Positions 1-8,942 of a stretch of 64,000 nucleotides of DNA are shown one piece after another; within the stretch, counting starts at the first letter, position 1; each line of letters begins with the position of its first letter. Under the pieces are notes generated by a model. The model did not search any database and was not told where the DNA came from. It saw only the letters and a list, made by a program, of their open reading frames with translations. Source of the DNA: Adhaeribacter pallidiroseus (lineage in GTDB: Bacteria; Bacteroidota; Bacteroidia; Cytophagales; Hymenobacteraceae). Where the stretch lies: positions 5,704,001 to 5,768,000 of the forward strand of contig NZ_QASA01000001.1 in assembly GCF_003340495.1 (NCBI RefSeq). Direction: 5' to 3'. The translations under genes were made by a program, and so were the position numbers.

Positions 1-4
1 CCAA

Positions 5-328
5 TTATAAACCGGAAGTTTCTTCTTCGGCATCCGGGCGACGGAAAAATACTTTGCCTTCTAAAAATTCTTCGATGGCTAGGTTCGTTGGTTTAGGCAT
101 GCGCTCGTAGTATTTCGAGATTTCGATTTGCTCGCGGTTTTCAAAAATCTCTTCCAGGTTATCTACGGTAGTAGCAAACTCCGCTAATTTAGAGTTTAAC
201 TCTTCTTTAATTTTAACCGAAATTTGATTGGCTCTTTTGGAAATAATTGCTACCGATTCGTATACGTTTCCCGTTTCGTCGGCGAAATCGGCCATGTTGC
301 GGGTAATAATTGAAGATGAAACTGCCAT
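5..328 (-). CDS. rpoZ: DNA-directed RNA polymerase omega subunit (RpoZ/Rpb6 family)
   Basis: This 107-residue protein is the small omega-type subunit that helps assemble and stabilise RNA polymerase. The N-terminal half contains the omega/Rpb6-like core (NMADFADETGNVYESVAIIS, then a segment with KRANQISVKIKEEL). The acidic tail ends in EEETSGL. Length and sequence fit the Bacteroidota-type omega. The ATG at 326-328 is the only sensible start. It lies downstream of bamD on the same strand with a 220-base gap that contains short tandem repeats. The bamD-rpoZ order is typical of the phylum, with coaBC usually following; that gene would lie off the left edge. Confidence 0.88.
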   Translation of the reverse strand: MAVSSSIITRNMADFADETGNVYESVAIISKRANQISVKIKEELNSKLAEFATTVDNLEEIFENREQIEISKYYERMPKPTNLAIEEFLEGKVFFRRPDAEEETSGL

Positions 329-340
329 ATAATTAGTTGT

Positions 341-415
341 AAAGTTTAAAAGTTAGAAAGTTGAAAGGTTGTATGTTACAAGTTGCAAGTTGCAAGTTAC
401 AGGTTGTAGGTTATA
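341..415. repeat. Short tandem 8-bp and 7-bp degenerate repeats upstream of rpoZ
   Basis: Read on the plus strand, 341-372 is four units of an 8-mer close to AAAGTTGA. Positions 374-415 are six units of a 7-mer close to AGTTGCA. The block lies directly before the rpoZ start, in what should be its leader or the bamD-rpoZ spacer. Such slippage-prone tracts can vary in copy number; no function is shown. Confidence 0.7.
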
Positions 416-548
416 ACGACACCCGTTTTCTAGTACAACAAATTAACCCGACTACATGAGTATTTTAAAAATTTAAAAAATTTGCTTGTTAATTAAGGTT
501 TAAGAGCAGTTAACGTAAAACATACGACTTATCACCTATTACCAAAAC

Positions 549-1385
549 CTACTTGCTGGCCGTACTTGGTCCTTTGGTCGTGTCTTTTAATCTTTCGAGT
601 TGCTTAGTGCTTTTATCAAAAAAGCTTTCGGCATTTTTTAAATATTTGCTTTTCGGGTACTTATCTACTAAATCCTGATAAAAGGCAACAGTTTCTAAAT
701 AACGTTCCCGTTGTTTATCCGCTACACTACGCTCTGCTAAGTTATACTGGGCTTCTAACCTTAAAAAAGAGGCCTCTTCGTTATAGTTAGAAGAAGGAAA
801 ACTGCGCTGAAAGTTGTTGAAGGCCGTTACCGCTGCCTGATAATATCGCATAGAGGCATAAATGCGGGCACTTTCAAAAGCTTTGCGTTCTACTTTCGCC
901 GACAGCTCCTGGTACATTTTATCGGCTTCATCTTTCATTTTACTCGCCGGATACCGGTTTAGGAAGTCCTGAATCGCTTCGATGGCCGTGTAGGTACTGG
1001 TTTGATCGAGGTTAAAAGTAGGCGAATCGCGGTACAGCGATTTCGCGTGCATAAAAAGTGCTTCTTCGGCATACTCGCTCCGCGGGTACGTGTCGTAAAA
1101 CGATTTAAAATGAAAAGAACTCAACGGGTAAGAGCGCTGGTAAAACTGCGTATAAGCAAAATAAAATTGGGCTTTTTCCGCTTCCGGCCGACCTTTTAGT
1201 ACCGGAATTAACTCTTCCAACAAAGTACTGGCCCGGTAATAATCCTGCTTTTCGTAATATTTTAAGGCCGCCTGGTATTTTGTATCGGCGTTGGTGCTTT
1301 TCAGGATTTTGTTGTAATCACTGCAGGCACTCAGCACCAAAATAAAAAATGCCGATATAACTGTGATATAAGAGGTTCTGGTCAT
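549..1385 (-). CDS. bamD: Outer membrane protein assembly factor BamD (lipoprotein, TPR)
   Basis: BamD is the essential lipoprotein of the BAM complex that inserts beta-barrel proteins into the outer membrane. The 278-residue product starts with a lipoprotein signal peptide ending in a lipobox (VLSAC, Cys about residue 21). Tetratricopeptide-like helical repeats follow, with the family's YxxALKYYEKQDYYRA, GRPEAEKAQFYFAYTQF and YPRSEYAEEALF segments. Length is normal for the family. It is 76 bases downstream of the OstA/LptA-like gene on the same strand and upstream of rpoZ, so LPS transport, barrel assembly and rpoZ may share a transcript. The operon is inferred. Confidence 0.9.
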   Translation of the reverse strand: MTRTSYITVISAFFILVLSACSDYNKILKSTNADTKYQAALKYYEKQDYYRASTLLEELIPVLKGRPEAEKAQFYFAYTQFYQRSYPLSSFHFKSFYDTYPRSEYAEEALFMHAKSLYRDSPTFNLDQTSTYTAIEAIQDFLNRYPASKMKDEADKMYQELSAKVERKAFESARIYASMRYYQAAVTAFNNFQRSFPSSNYNEEASFLRLEAQYNLAERSVADKQRERYLETVAFYQDLVDKYPKSKYLKNAESFFDKSTKQLERLKDTTKGPSTASK

Positions 1386-1461
1386 GGGCTGGCAAAATTA
1401 GGAAAATCTGTTTCCATATGCAAACGCTTTCGGCATTAGTGCACTGGTCAGATAATTGGCT

Positions 1462-3096
1462 TTACTTCGATTTTTTATTATTTCTTTTAAACAGCGACTT
1501 CTTAGGGGTTGGTTCCGTTTTTAAGGTAGATGCTTTTTCCGGTGTTTTGGTTGCCTGCTTGGGGGTGCGTTTAGCTAAAACTAATTCTTTGGTAGGTTGT
1601 TCGGTAATGCGCCAGTTAAAACCTTTTAAACGTTTGTCCGGCTCTTTTAGCTCGTGCGGCGGAATAAAGCTGGCTTCCGGGTTGGTGAGTAACGAAACGG
1701 TATTTACTTTTCCTTCTTTAAACCGCAGAATTAAATCGCTGGAAATACTCCGGTTCATGCCGGTGGTAGCCGTATCGCCTTCCAAGGCAAAATAAATGCT
1801 TTCGCCGTTGCCGTTTACGTTTACTTTGGCTATTTGCCCGGCTTTAAAAAAAGCTTCCATGTTCCGGCCTTTTACCTGATTCAGGTTCTTCAGGGTGTCT
1901 TCCGAAATAATAAAGGCATTATTATACATGTACATTTTATCCAACGTTTTATTCCGGATAAACATATTCATACTATCAGCTAGCAACTGACTTTTTTCGC
2001 TCCAAACTACCGGATCGCGGCGCAAGTGCATTACCGAGTCGGTTACATTATACGTTAAGGAATCACACTTGCCTTGTAAATCCGATTTAAAAATGCGCAC
2101 ATCGTAATACGCGTACACAAAATCCTTCAGCTTCGGGTCTTTTTGTTTGGCTACCTTGTCGTGGTTAACGGCAACCAAAGTATCGCCGGATATATACAGC
2201 GTATCGTTTGAAACCAGCGAGCGCATCACCGGACTGCCGTAAATCTTAGTTCTGCCTTTATTTTTCCAGCTTTGCAAAGTGTTACCGGTAATAATGGTTT
2301 TATTTTCTGGGTCTTTGGAGGTAAGTTTTACCTTACCGTTGGCGTATAAGTATTCAGCGGCCCGATTGTAAACCGAATAATCGGCATCTACAATGTAATC
2401 GGGCGTTTCTACCCGGGAGCCTTGAAAAATAGACTCCTTGGTAACTGTATTGTAGGTGCCGCCTTTGGCCGTTAACAAACCGTCTTCGTTTTTAATTTTC
2501 GTAGGAGCCACAAAGAAAACCAGTTTGCTAACCGTGTTATACTGCAGGGTATCCGAAGTAATATCGGCATCCGGGCTTACTAAGTGCACATTGCCTTTGA
2601 AAGCCAGTAACTTAGAATTTACATTATAATTACCAAACTGACTAGTTAGATTCGTACCTTCTTCCACAATGGTACCACCTTCGGTATAACGGGAAGTTCG
2701 CGCCACCATGTCGTAAGAGAGCGAGGGTGTAGTTAAAGTCATTTTCTCATCCTGTAAGGTTACGTTGCCTTTAAAAACTGCTTTTTGCTGGTTACCGTTG
2801 TAAACCCCCGTATTGCTGGTAATGGTTAAAGTGCCTTGGGTAACCCGTACTCGACTAAAAACTTCTACGGTGTTGCTTTCGCGGTACAAATGTGCCGAGT
2901 CGCAGTATAAATCGGTTTCTTTCTGTTTTAAATGCACATTGTCAATTAATCGGGTAAAACTTGCGCCATTTTTATTGCCAGCCTGTAAAGAACCGGCTTT
3001 TACCAATTGTATTTGTTCCTGAGCTTGCTGGGCAAAGAGGGAAAAAGTAGTTATCAAGAAAAAGATAAGAGAAAAAAATATCTTTGTGTTTTTCAT
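1462..3096 (-). CDS. OstA/LptA-like organic solvent tolerance family protein
   Basis: This is a periplasmic protein with beta-jellyroll OstA/LptA repeats, the fold that shields lipid A in the LPS transport bridge. An N-terminal signal peptide (KNTKIFFSLIFFLITTFSLF then AQQ) precedes repeated short beta motifs such as VEVFSRVRVTQG, AVFKGNVTLQD and LAFKGNVHLVS. The C-terminus is lysine-rich (about the last 30 residues). It is far longer (544 aa) than proteobacterial LptA and resembles the long Bacteroidota OstA-like proteins. An in-frame GTG lies 18 bases upstream at 3114, but the ATG at 3096 begins a standard signal peptide, so I chose it. It diverges from tilS with about 50 bases between starts. 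Confidence 0.8.
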   Translation of the reverse strand: MKNTKIFFSLIFFLITTFSLFAQQAQEQIQLVKAGSLQAGNKNGASFTRLIDNVHLKQKETDLYCDSAHLYRESNTVEVFSRVRVTQGTLTITSNTGVYNGNQQKAVFKGNVTLQDEKMTLTTPSLSYDMVARTSRYTEGGTIVEEGTNLTSQFGNYNVNSKLLAFKGNVHLVSPDADITSDTLQYNTVSKLVFFVAPTKIKNEDGLLTAKGGTYNTVTKESIFQGSRVETPDYIVDADYSVYNRAAEYLYANGKVKLTSKDPENKTIITGNTLQSWKNKGRTKIYGSPVMRSLVSNDTLYISGDTLVAVNHDKVAKQKDPKLKDFVYAYYDVRIFKSDLQGKCDSLTYNVTDSVMHLRRDPVVWSEKSQLLADSMNMFIRNKTLDKMYMYNNAFIISEDTLKNLNQVKGRNMEAFFKAGQIAKVNVNGNGESIYFALEGDTATTGMNRSISSDLILRFKEGKVNTVSLLTNPEASFIPPHELKEPDKRLKGFNWRITEQPTKELVLAKRTPKQATKTPEKASTLKTEPTPKKSLFKRNNKKSK

Positions 3097-3146
3097 TAAA
3101 TAATTAGTATTCACCGCAAAATTAATAAAATTACCTTGGGTATGTT

Positions 3147-4469
3147 ATGATTGAGAAAGTTTTAACCTTTGCGCAACAATACCAGCTTTTTACGCCGGAC
3201 CACCAAATTATCGCGGCCGTAAGCGGCGGCATCGATTCGGTGGTTTTATGCGACCTGCTGGCCGAGTTAAATTTAAAATTCGCCATCGCCCACGCTAATT
3301 TTGGCTTACGCGGTGAAGAATCGGATGCCGATGAACTCTTCGTTAAAAAATTAGCCAAGAAATACAACGTTGCTTTTTACAGCGAACATTTTAATACCAA
3401 AGCTTTTGCGGCGCAGGAAAAAATATCTACCCAAATGGCCGCCCGTACCTTACGGTATACCTGGTTCGAAAACCTGCGCCAACAATTAAACTACGACCGA
3501 ATTGTGGTAGCCCATCACCAAAGCGATACTGTCGAAACCATTCTCCTGAATCTAACCCGCGGTACCGGCTTACCGGGTTTGCACGGCATTGCGCCCAAAA
3601 ATGGTTATTTAATCCGGCCTTTGCTTTGTTTGCGGAAAGACGATATCTACGACTACGTTACCACCAAACAGCTGATCTGGCGCGAAGATTCCTCGAACGA
3701 AACTACCGTGTACCAGCGCAACAAAATTCGCCACGAGGTTATTCCGGTATTAAAACAACTGAATCCTAACTTGGAGCATACCGTGCAACAAACCGCCGCT
3801 AAAATTAGCGCCGCCGAAATACTGGTAAACGAGTACGTGCAAAAGGTGCGCGAACAAGTACTGCGCACTGAAAACGGAATTACTTACCTGGATATTGCTG
3901 GCTTACCCAGTTCGGCGGCTTTGCCTCTAATATTGTTTGAATTATTACAGCCTTATGGGTTTTCGTTTGAACTAACGCAATCGGTTATAGGGACTTTTGC
4001 CGCCGAGTCCGGTAAGCTATTTGAATCCGTTACGCACACCTTAGTGAAAGACCGGGAGCAACTGGTAATTACGGCCAAAAACTTACAAGCCTTTGGCAGC
4101 TACGAGATTTTAGCGGATCAAAAAGAATTAATTGTACCGGATTTACAGCTAAGTTTGACTCACCTGACGGCCACTAATTACAAAATTACCACTGGTAAAA
4201 AAGTAGCTGCCCTGGATTATAATTTACTTCAGTTTCCGTTGAAAATACGCACCTGGAAAGAAGGTGATTGGTTTGTGCCCTTGGGTATGAACGGAAAAAA
4301 GAAAATCAGTGATTTTTTAATTGACGAGAAAGTACCCGTAAATTTGAAAGATCGGGTAAGAGTTCTGACTTCGAATAACTCCATCGCATGGATAATCGGT
4401 TACCGACTGGATAACCGCTTCAAAATAACCGATAAAACGGAACAAGTACTGGAAATGAAAATAAAGTAG
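3147..4469 (+). CDS. tilS: tRNA(Ile)-lysidine synthase
   Basis: TilS ligates lysine to C34 of the AUA-decoding tRNA-Ile using ATP, so that the anticodon reads AUA and not AUG. The PP-loop SGGIDS is at residues 26-31. The family segments HANFGLRGEESDADE, VVAHHQSDTVETILLNLTRG and RPLL follow, and a C-terminal TilS domain carries the WKEGDWFVPLGMNGKKK motif. The 440-residue length is normal. It is transcribed divergently from the OstA-like gene and stands alone ahead of mdh. Confidence 0.93.
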   Translation: MIEKVLTFAQQYQLFTPDHQIIAAVSGGIDSVVLCDLLAELNLKFAIAHANFGLRGEESDADELFVKKLAKKYNVAFYSEHFNTKAFAAQEKISTQMAARTLRYTWFENLRQQLNYDRIVVAHHQSDTVETILLNLTRGTGLPGLHGIAPKNGYLIRPLLCLRKDDIYDYVTTKQLIWREDSSNETTVYQRNKIRHEVIPVLKQLNPNLEHTVQQTAAKISAAEILVNEYVQKVREQVLRTENGITYLDIAGLPSSAALPLILFELLQPYGFSFELTQSVIGTFAAESGKLFESVTHTLVKDREQLVITAKNLQAFGSYEILADQKELIVPDLQLSLTHLTATNYKITTGKKVAALDYNLLQFPLKIRTWKEGDWFVPLGMNGKKKISDFLIDEKVPVNLKDRVRVLTSNNSIAWIIGYRLDNRFKITDKTEQVLEMKIK

Positions 4470-4722
4470 AAATGCTGAATTGGAGTTCCTTCCAATAGGA
4501 TCTTAGGGAGTAGCAATAAAGTGAGTTAGTCTAAGTTCAACCTTTGCCAGAAAGCTATGAATGCTTTTCAGAGTTACTGTCGATCCGAAAATTTAAAAAA
4601 TCATAAATTTCTTTTGTAAACTTTCGGCGCAAATAAATAACACAAAACGTTTTCCGTTCTGCTTTTTTTATAATTTTACGACCTCGAAAATCTAAACCGT
4701 TCCATCTTAATCTGTTTATACC

Positions 4723-5667
4723 ATGAAAGTAACTGTTGTAGGCGCTGGAAACGTAGGTGCTACCTGTGCCGATGTGCTGGCTTACCGCGAAATTGCCAAT
4801 GAAGTAGTGCTGGTAGATATTAAAGAAGGTTTTGCGGAAGGCAAAGCACTGGATATCTGGCAAAAATCACCGATTAACCTCTATGATACCCGCACCGTGG
4901 GGGTAACCAATGATTATTCCCGGACCGCAGACTCCGATATTGTAGTGATTACTTCCGGTTTGCCCCGCAAACCCGGCATGACCCGCGATGATTTGATTTC
5001 GACTAACGCGGGCATTGTGCAATCCGTTACCGAAAACGTAATTCAGCATTCGCCCAACGCCATTATTATTGTGGTATCTAACCCATTGGATGTAATGACC
5101 TACGCCGCGCACTTAACGGCCAAGCTGCCGCGTAGCAGAGTAATGGGGATGGCCGGTATTCTGGATACGGCTCGTTACCGCGCTTTCCTGGCCGAAGCTT
5201 TAAACGTATCGCCAAAAGATATACAGGCGGTATTATTAGGTGGCCACGGCGATACCATGGTGCCGCTGCCGCGCTACACTACCGTAGGTGGTATTCCGGT
5301 TACCGAGTTAATCGACGAAGAAACCTTAAACGCGATTATTGAACGCACTAAAAATGGCGGCGGTGAATTGGTAAAATTAATGGGTACTTCGGCCTGGTAC
5401 GCCCCTGGTTCGGCGGCAGCGCAAATGGTAGAAGCCATTGCCCGCGACCAGAAACGCATTTTCCCGGTGTGTATTAAGCTGGAAGGCGAATACGGTATTA
5501 ACGGTACTTACTTAGGCGTGCCCGTAGTATTAGGTAAAAACGGCGTAGAAAAAGTAATCGAACTGCAACTGAACGAAGACGAAACGGAACTCCTGCGCAA
5601 CTCCGAAAAACACGTGCGGGAAGTAATGGAAGTGCTCGACAGCATGACGGCTTCTAAATCTAATTAA
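4723..5667 (+). CDS. mdh: Malate dehydrogenase (NAD-dependent, LDH-like type)
   Basis: This enzyme interconverts malate and oxaloacetate with NAD in the TCA cycle. The 314-residue protein starts with the Rossmann motif GAGNVGAT (residues 7-14). It carries the substrate-binding loop PRKPGMTRDDL with its arginines, the NPLDVMT segment and the catalytic His in GGHGDTMVPLPR. This is the short tetrameric MDH type of many Bacteroidota, and the arginine-rich loop favours malate over lactate. The ATG at 4723 starts exactly at the Rossmann strand. A strong hairpin terminator follows the stop codon. Confidence 0.94.
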   Translation: MKVTVVGAGNVGATCADVLAYREIANEVVLVDIKEGFAEGKALDIWQKSPINLYDTRTVGVTNDYSRTADSDIVVITSGLPRKPGMTRDDLISTNAGIVQSVTENVIQHSPNAIIIVVSNPLDVMTYAAHLTAKLPRSRVMGMAGILDTARYRAFLAEALNVSPKDIQAVLLGGHGDTMVPLPRYTTVGGIPVTELIDEETLNAIIERTKNGGGELVKLMGTSAWYAPGSAAAQMVEAIARDQKRIFPVCIKLEGEYGINGTYLGVPVVLGKNGVEKVIELQLNEDETELLRNSEKHVREVMEVLDSMTASKSN

Positions 5668-5680
5668 TTGTTGTTTATCT

Positions 5681-5724
5681 TTAAAAACAAAAAGCACAAC
5701 CGTAGTTGTGCTTTTTGTTTTTAA
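5681..5724 (+). terminator. Rho-independent terminator after mdh
   Basis: A perfect 20-bp inverted repeat (5681-5700 and 5705-5724) with a CGTA loop carries a G+C core (AGCACAAC) flanked by A and T runs. It begins 14 bases after the mdh stop. The A and T runs make it potentially bidirectional, though no gene converges from the right. Confidence 0.85.
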
Positions 5725-6146
5725 AAGCAGGTTTATTTTGTTGCTTGTAAAGCAATAATGCTCCTTATAATTTTACTTTAAGACCTAAAACTTTTCTCTC
5801 TCAAAATAAATTTAAAATTTTCTGCTTGACGTTCACCTACTCTAGCATTTAGTTACTGCTTGTACGCAGCTTTTCTGGCGCAAAAACGTAAAGCCGAAAG
5901 TTTATAATTTCTATCTGCTTTAAAATTCTGCAAAACTAAAGAACCAGCCAAACTACTAATTAAATTGTGCTTACATTTATGCCAAACGTTAATAGGAAGT
6001 AGCAGCAGAAGCTGATTATTTAAGAATAATTAGGTTTAGCGACGCACATTAACTAATATCAACTTTTCTTCTGATGTGAAATAAGTGTTATTACTGCATT
6101 CTATTAAATTAAATTATTTCCAGAAAAGTTTTTTAAGAGCCACGTA
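5725..6146. other. Intergenic region, no gene seen
   Basis: About 420 AT-rich bases lie between the mdh terminator and the response regulator gene. I see no convincing ORF, RNA gene or repeat. It presumably holds the response regulator promoter, but I could not place a clear -7/-33 pair. Confidence 0.5.
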
Positions 6147-6560
6147 ATGACCCGAACAGTGATTAATTCTGTTTTGTTGATTGATGATGATGCAATTAGT
6201 AATTTCTTAAACACCCGTTTATTAAAAGAAATGCAAGTTGCCCACGATATTAAAGTTACTTTAAATGGGGAAGAAGCATTACGGTTCTTGCAACAGGAAA
6301 AAGCCGCTAACCACCCGTTTCCGGAATTAATTTTACTGGATATTAATATGCCAGTTATGAATGGCTTTGAGTTTTTAGAAGCTTTCCGGGATGTAGCCGA
6401 CGAAAACAATCATTCAGTCGTTATTATTTTAACGACTTCTACCAACACCCGCGATTTTGAACAGCTAAAACAATACGAAGAAGTAGAAGTGTATTTGAGT
6501 AAACCGCTCACCGACGAAAACCTGCAGTACATTATAGATAAACACTTTCCGTTGGAGTAA
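6147..6560 (+). CDS. Single-domain response regulator (CheY-like receiver)
   Basis: This 137-residue protein is a stand-alone receiver domain that takes a phosphate from a histidine kinase. The acidic pocket is LIDDDAIS near residue 13, the phospho-acceptor Asp is in LLDINMP (about residue 62), and the conserved Thr and Lys are in ILTTS and LSKP. There is no output domain, so it must act through protein contacts. The family resembles Rcp1-like receivers that pair with hybrid or phytochrome-type kinases. No kinase gene is adjacent, so the partner is unknown. Confidence 0.88.
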   Translation: MTRTVINSVLLIDDDAISNFLNTRLLKEMQVAHDIKVTLNGEEALRFLQQEKAANHPFPELILLDINMPVMNGFEFLEAFRDVADENNHSVVIILTTSTNTRDFEQLKQYEEVEVYLSKPLTDENLQYIIDKHFPLE

Positions 6561-6682
6561 ATATTTTTTCTGTTTCTTTACCAGCTATATCTTTATCTAC
6601 AGCCAAGATTAAGTAAATACGCCTAAACATTTTTAAATTTTACCAGTATCTTCACCGTGGAAACCAGCGGATAGGGTAACAG

Positions 6683-7903
6683 ATGAAAATTTTACATACG
6701 GCGGATTGGCATTTAGGCAAGCGTTTAGAACAATGCGAACGTACCGACGAACACCAGCATTTTCTGGATTGGTTAATCGGGGTTATTGACCAGCACGAGA
6801 TAGATGTGTTGCTGATTGCCGGCGATGTTTTTGACACCGGTTCACCCTCCAACGCCGCTTTAAAACAATACTACGACTTTTTGTGGGCCTTACGCAAAAC
6901 CAATTGCCGCGAAGTCATTATTATTGGCGGTAATCACGATTCGGTTTCTACTTTAAATGCCCCGCAAACTTTGCTCAAACATTTTCGGGTGCACGTAGTA
7001 GGTGGGGTACCTCTGGAATTTACCGACCAGATTATTCCGGTAATAAATGCCTCTGGTAAAACCGAAATAGTGATTTGTGCCGTTCCTTTCTTGCGCGATA
7101 AAGACGTTCGGCTTTCTATTCCGGGCGAAACCCATACCGAGCGCGAAGCCCGCCTGAAAGAAGGTATTTGTGCCCATTACCGGCAAATAGCCGCTCACAT
7201 TGCGCCTTATAAAACCCAGCAAATTCCGGTTATTGCCATGGGCCATTTATTCGCGGCGGGAGGCAGCGCTTCGGAAAGTGAGAAAGAAATACACGTAGGC
7301 AACCTGGGCCAGATTGGCGGCGACCAGTTTCCGATTGATTTTGATTATATTGCCTTGGGCCATTTGCACCGGCCGCAGATTGTGAATAGTATGACGCATG
7401 TCCGGTATTCCGGATCACCTATTCCGTTATCTTTCAGCGAAGTAGAAGATCATAAACTTATCTTAATTTTAAATTTTTCCGAAAACCAACTCGTTGCAGT
7501 CGAGGAATTGCCGGTACCTTGCTGCCGGAAACTCGTCCGTTTTAAAGGTGATTTAGACGAAGTAAAGCGCCGCATGCATGCTTTTGCGGTCGGCGATCAT
7601 CTTTATCCAGCCTGGGCCGAAGTACAAGTAGAAACGGATAATTACATCCCGGATTTAGACGGGCAGTTGGCCCAAATTACGCAAACCATGCCGCACCTCG
7701 AACGTGTTTTTACCCGGCAAATCCGGTTAAAGCCCACGGTTGCGCTCGATGCCGAATCGTTTAACGAGTTTACTAATTTACAAGAACTGGAACCCAAAGA
7801 CGTGTTTCGTAAAAAGTGCGACTCGGTGTTCGGGGAAGGCGAGTACTTTGATTTACTTTCCACCTTTGATGAGCTCCTGGAGAAAATGACGCAAACGGAA
7901 TAA
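6683..7903 (+). CDS. sbcD: Exonuclease SbcCD subunit D (Mre11-like)
   Basis: SbcD is the Mre11-type, metal-dependent nuclease subunit that with SbcC cleaves DNA hairpins and blocked ends. The 406-residue product has the calcineurin-type metal ligands in order: DWHLGK (from residue 8), GDVFDTG, GGNHDS, AMGHLF and ALGHLHRP. A C-terminal SbcD domain follows. Normally sbcD and sbcC are adjacent or overlap. Here about 1.04 kb separates them, most of it an inverted-repeat element. Confidence 0.94.
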   Translation: MKILHTADWHLGKRLEQCERTDEHQHFLDWLIGVIDQHEIDVLLIAGDVFDTGSPSNAALKQYYDFLWALRKTNCREVIIIGGNHDSVSTLNAPQTLLKHFRVHVVGGVPLEFTDQIIPVINASGKTEIVICAVPFLRDKDVRLSIPGETHTEREARLKEGICAHYRQIAAHIAPYKTQQIPVIAMGHLFAAGGSASESEKEIHVGNLGQIGGDQFPIDFDYIALGHLHRPQIVNSMTHVRYSGSPIPLSFSEVEDHKLILILNFSENQLVAVEELPVPCCRKLVRFKGDLDEVKRRMHAFAVGDHLYPAWAEVQVETDNYIPDLDGQLAQITQTMPHLERVFTRQIRLKPTVALDAESFNEFTNLQELEPKDVFRKKCDSVFGEGEYFDLLSTFDELLEKMTQTE

Positions 7904-8010
7904 TTTTCTTGATTATCAGTAACCATCTAAGAGCAGTCAATCCAAACCGCAATATTATGCAGCCATATTCTTGTAAATTGAAAATGACTTATTAAAGTGA
8001 CTACAGTTTA

Positions 8011-8578
8011 TCTGTGGAGCCTTTTCAAGTCTCTAGGCGTTGGTGCTAGCTAACTTGCTGGCTTCAAGTTTTGCCTCATGGCCGGCGGGCCCGCTTGGCT
8101 CTTCCGGGCTGGTCTAAGCTTCTTTTCCTCGTACCTCGGAATTCTGCTGCGCAGAACCAGAACCTTAGAAGGCCCTGCCCAGCCAAACTGAAGTTGGTTG
8201 CTGGTAGCTTCGGCTTTTTGGGTGTGCCTTGGAAAAAAGGATTAGTGAAGTTAAATTCATTAGAGACAACCACTAAAATTTTAAAAATAAACTCCTTTGT
8301 TTTATTTCTACTTTCACCTAGCCCAATGAGATTAATTGATAACGATAGAATAATCTACTACTCTAAAGTGGTAAAAACGGTAGCTAAAATAAAATGACAG
8401 CAGTTTGGCTGTGGAGCACCTGCTAGGATTCCGGTACTGCGCAGCAGTATTCCGAGGTACGAGGAAAGGAAGGCTAGCCCGTGCGAAAGAGCCAAACGGG
8501 CCCGCCGGCCATGAGTCAAACTCAGCCTGTTCAAACAAGAAAGCACCAATGCTTGGAGACTTGAAAAGGCTCCACAGA
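8011..8578. repeat. Inverted-arm repeat element, copy 1, between sbcD and sbcC
   Basis: The left arm (8011-8190) and right arm (8401-8578) are imperfect inverted copies of each other. Both outer ends read TCTGTGGAGCCTTTTCAAGT when oriented outward to inward, and both inner ends read AGCCAAACTG. The arms share internal blocks such as CTCATGGCCGGCGGGCCCG and CCTCGTACCTCGGAAT. A 210-base AT-rich spacer lies between them. No transposase is encoded; the short ORFs inside are side products of the GC-rich arms. A second copy lies at 24985-25548. It resembles a non-autonomous mobile or palindromic intergenic element; that class is inferred. Confidence 0.85.
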
Positions 8579-8942
8579 ATAGCCGCAGCTAGCAGGCAAG
8601 GTGTTATATGTTGTAAAGTATACAAGCCGGTTAAATCCTGCTGGTGGTTAGCTGAAAAATTTTATAAATATTTTTCAACAAACAGTAGATAAGTAAATGG
8701 ACACAAGTAGTAAGACACAAGTATTAAGACAAAATAAAATATAATAAATTAAATATCAGTAATTTAACCTTGTATTTTCAATATTGGAATGTATATTTTA
8801 ATTTGTCCTTTTACTTAGCTTTTTTAGAAATGGTTGAGTAAAGTATGTCCCGCACTAACCAGTTATTTCTTTTGAATCTGCTTTTTCATCTTTATCTTTA
8901 AGAAACCAGAGGAGCCGCTAAGCCGGCATTGTACGCATATTT

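Noticed and set aside
1002-1795. Plus-strand ORFs opposite bamD and the OstA-like gene
   Set aside because: They have no domain features and overlap well-supported genes on the other strand.
8071-8625. Several overlapping ORFs of 60-108 codons on both strands within repeat copy 1
   Set aside because: They arise from the GC-rich inverted arms, occur on both strands, and encode no recognisable domain; the second repeat copy does not preserve them.
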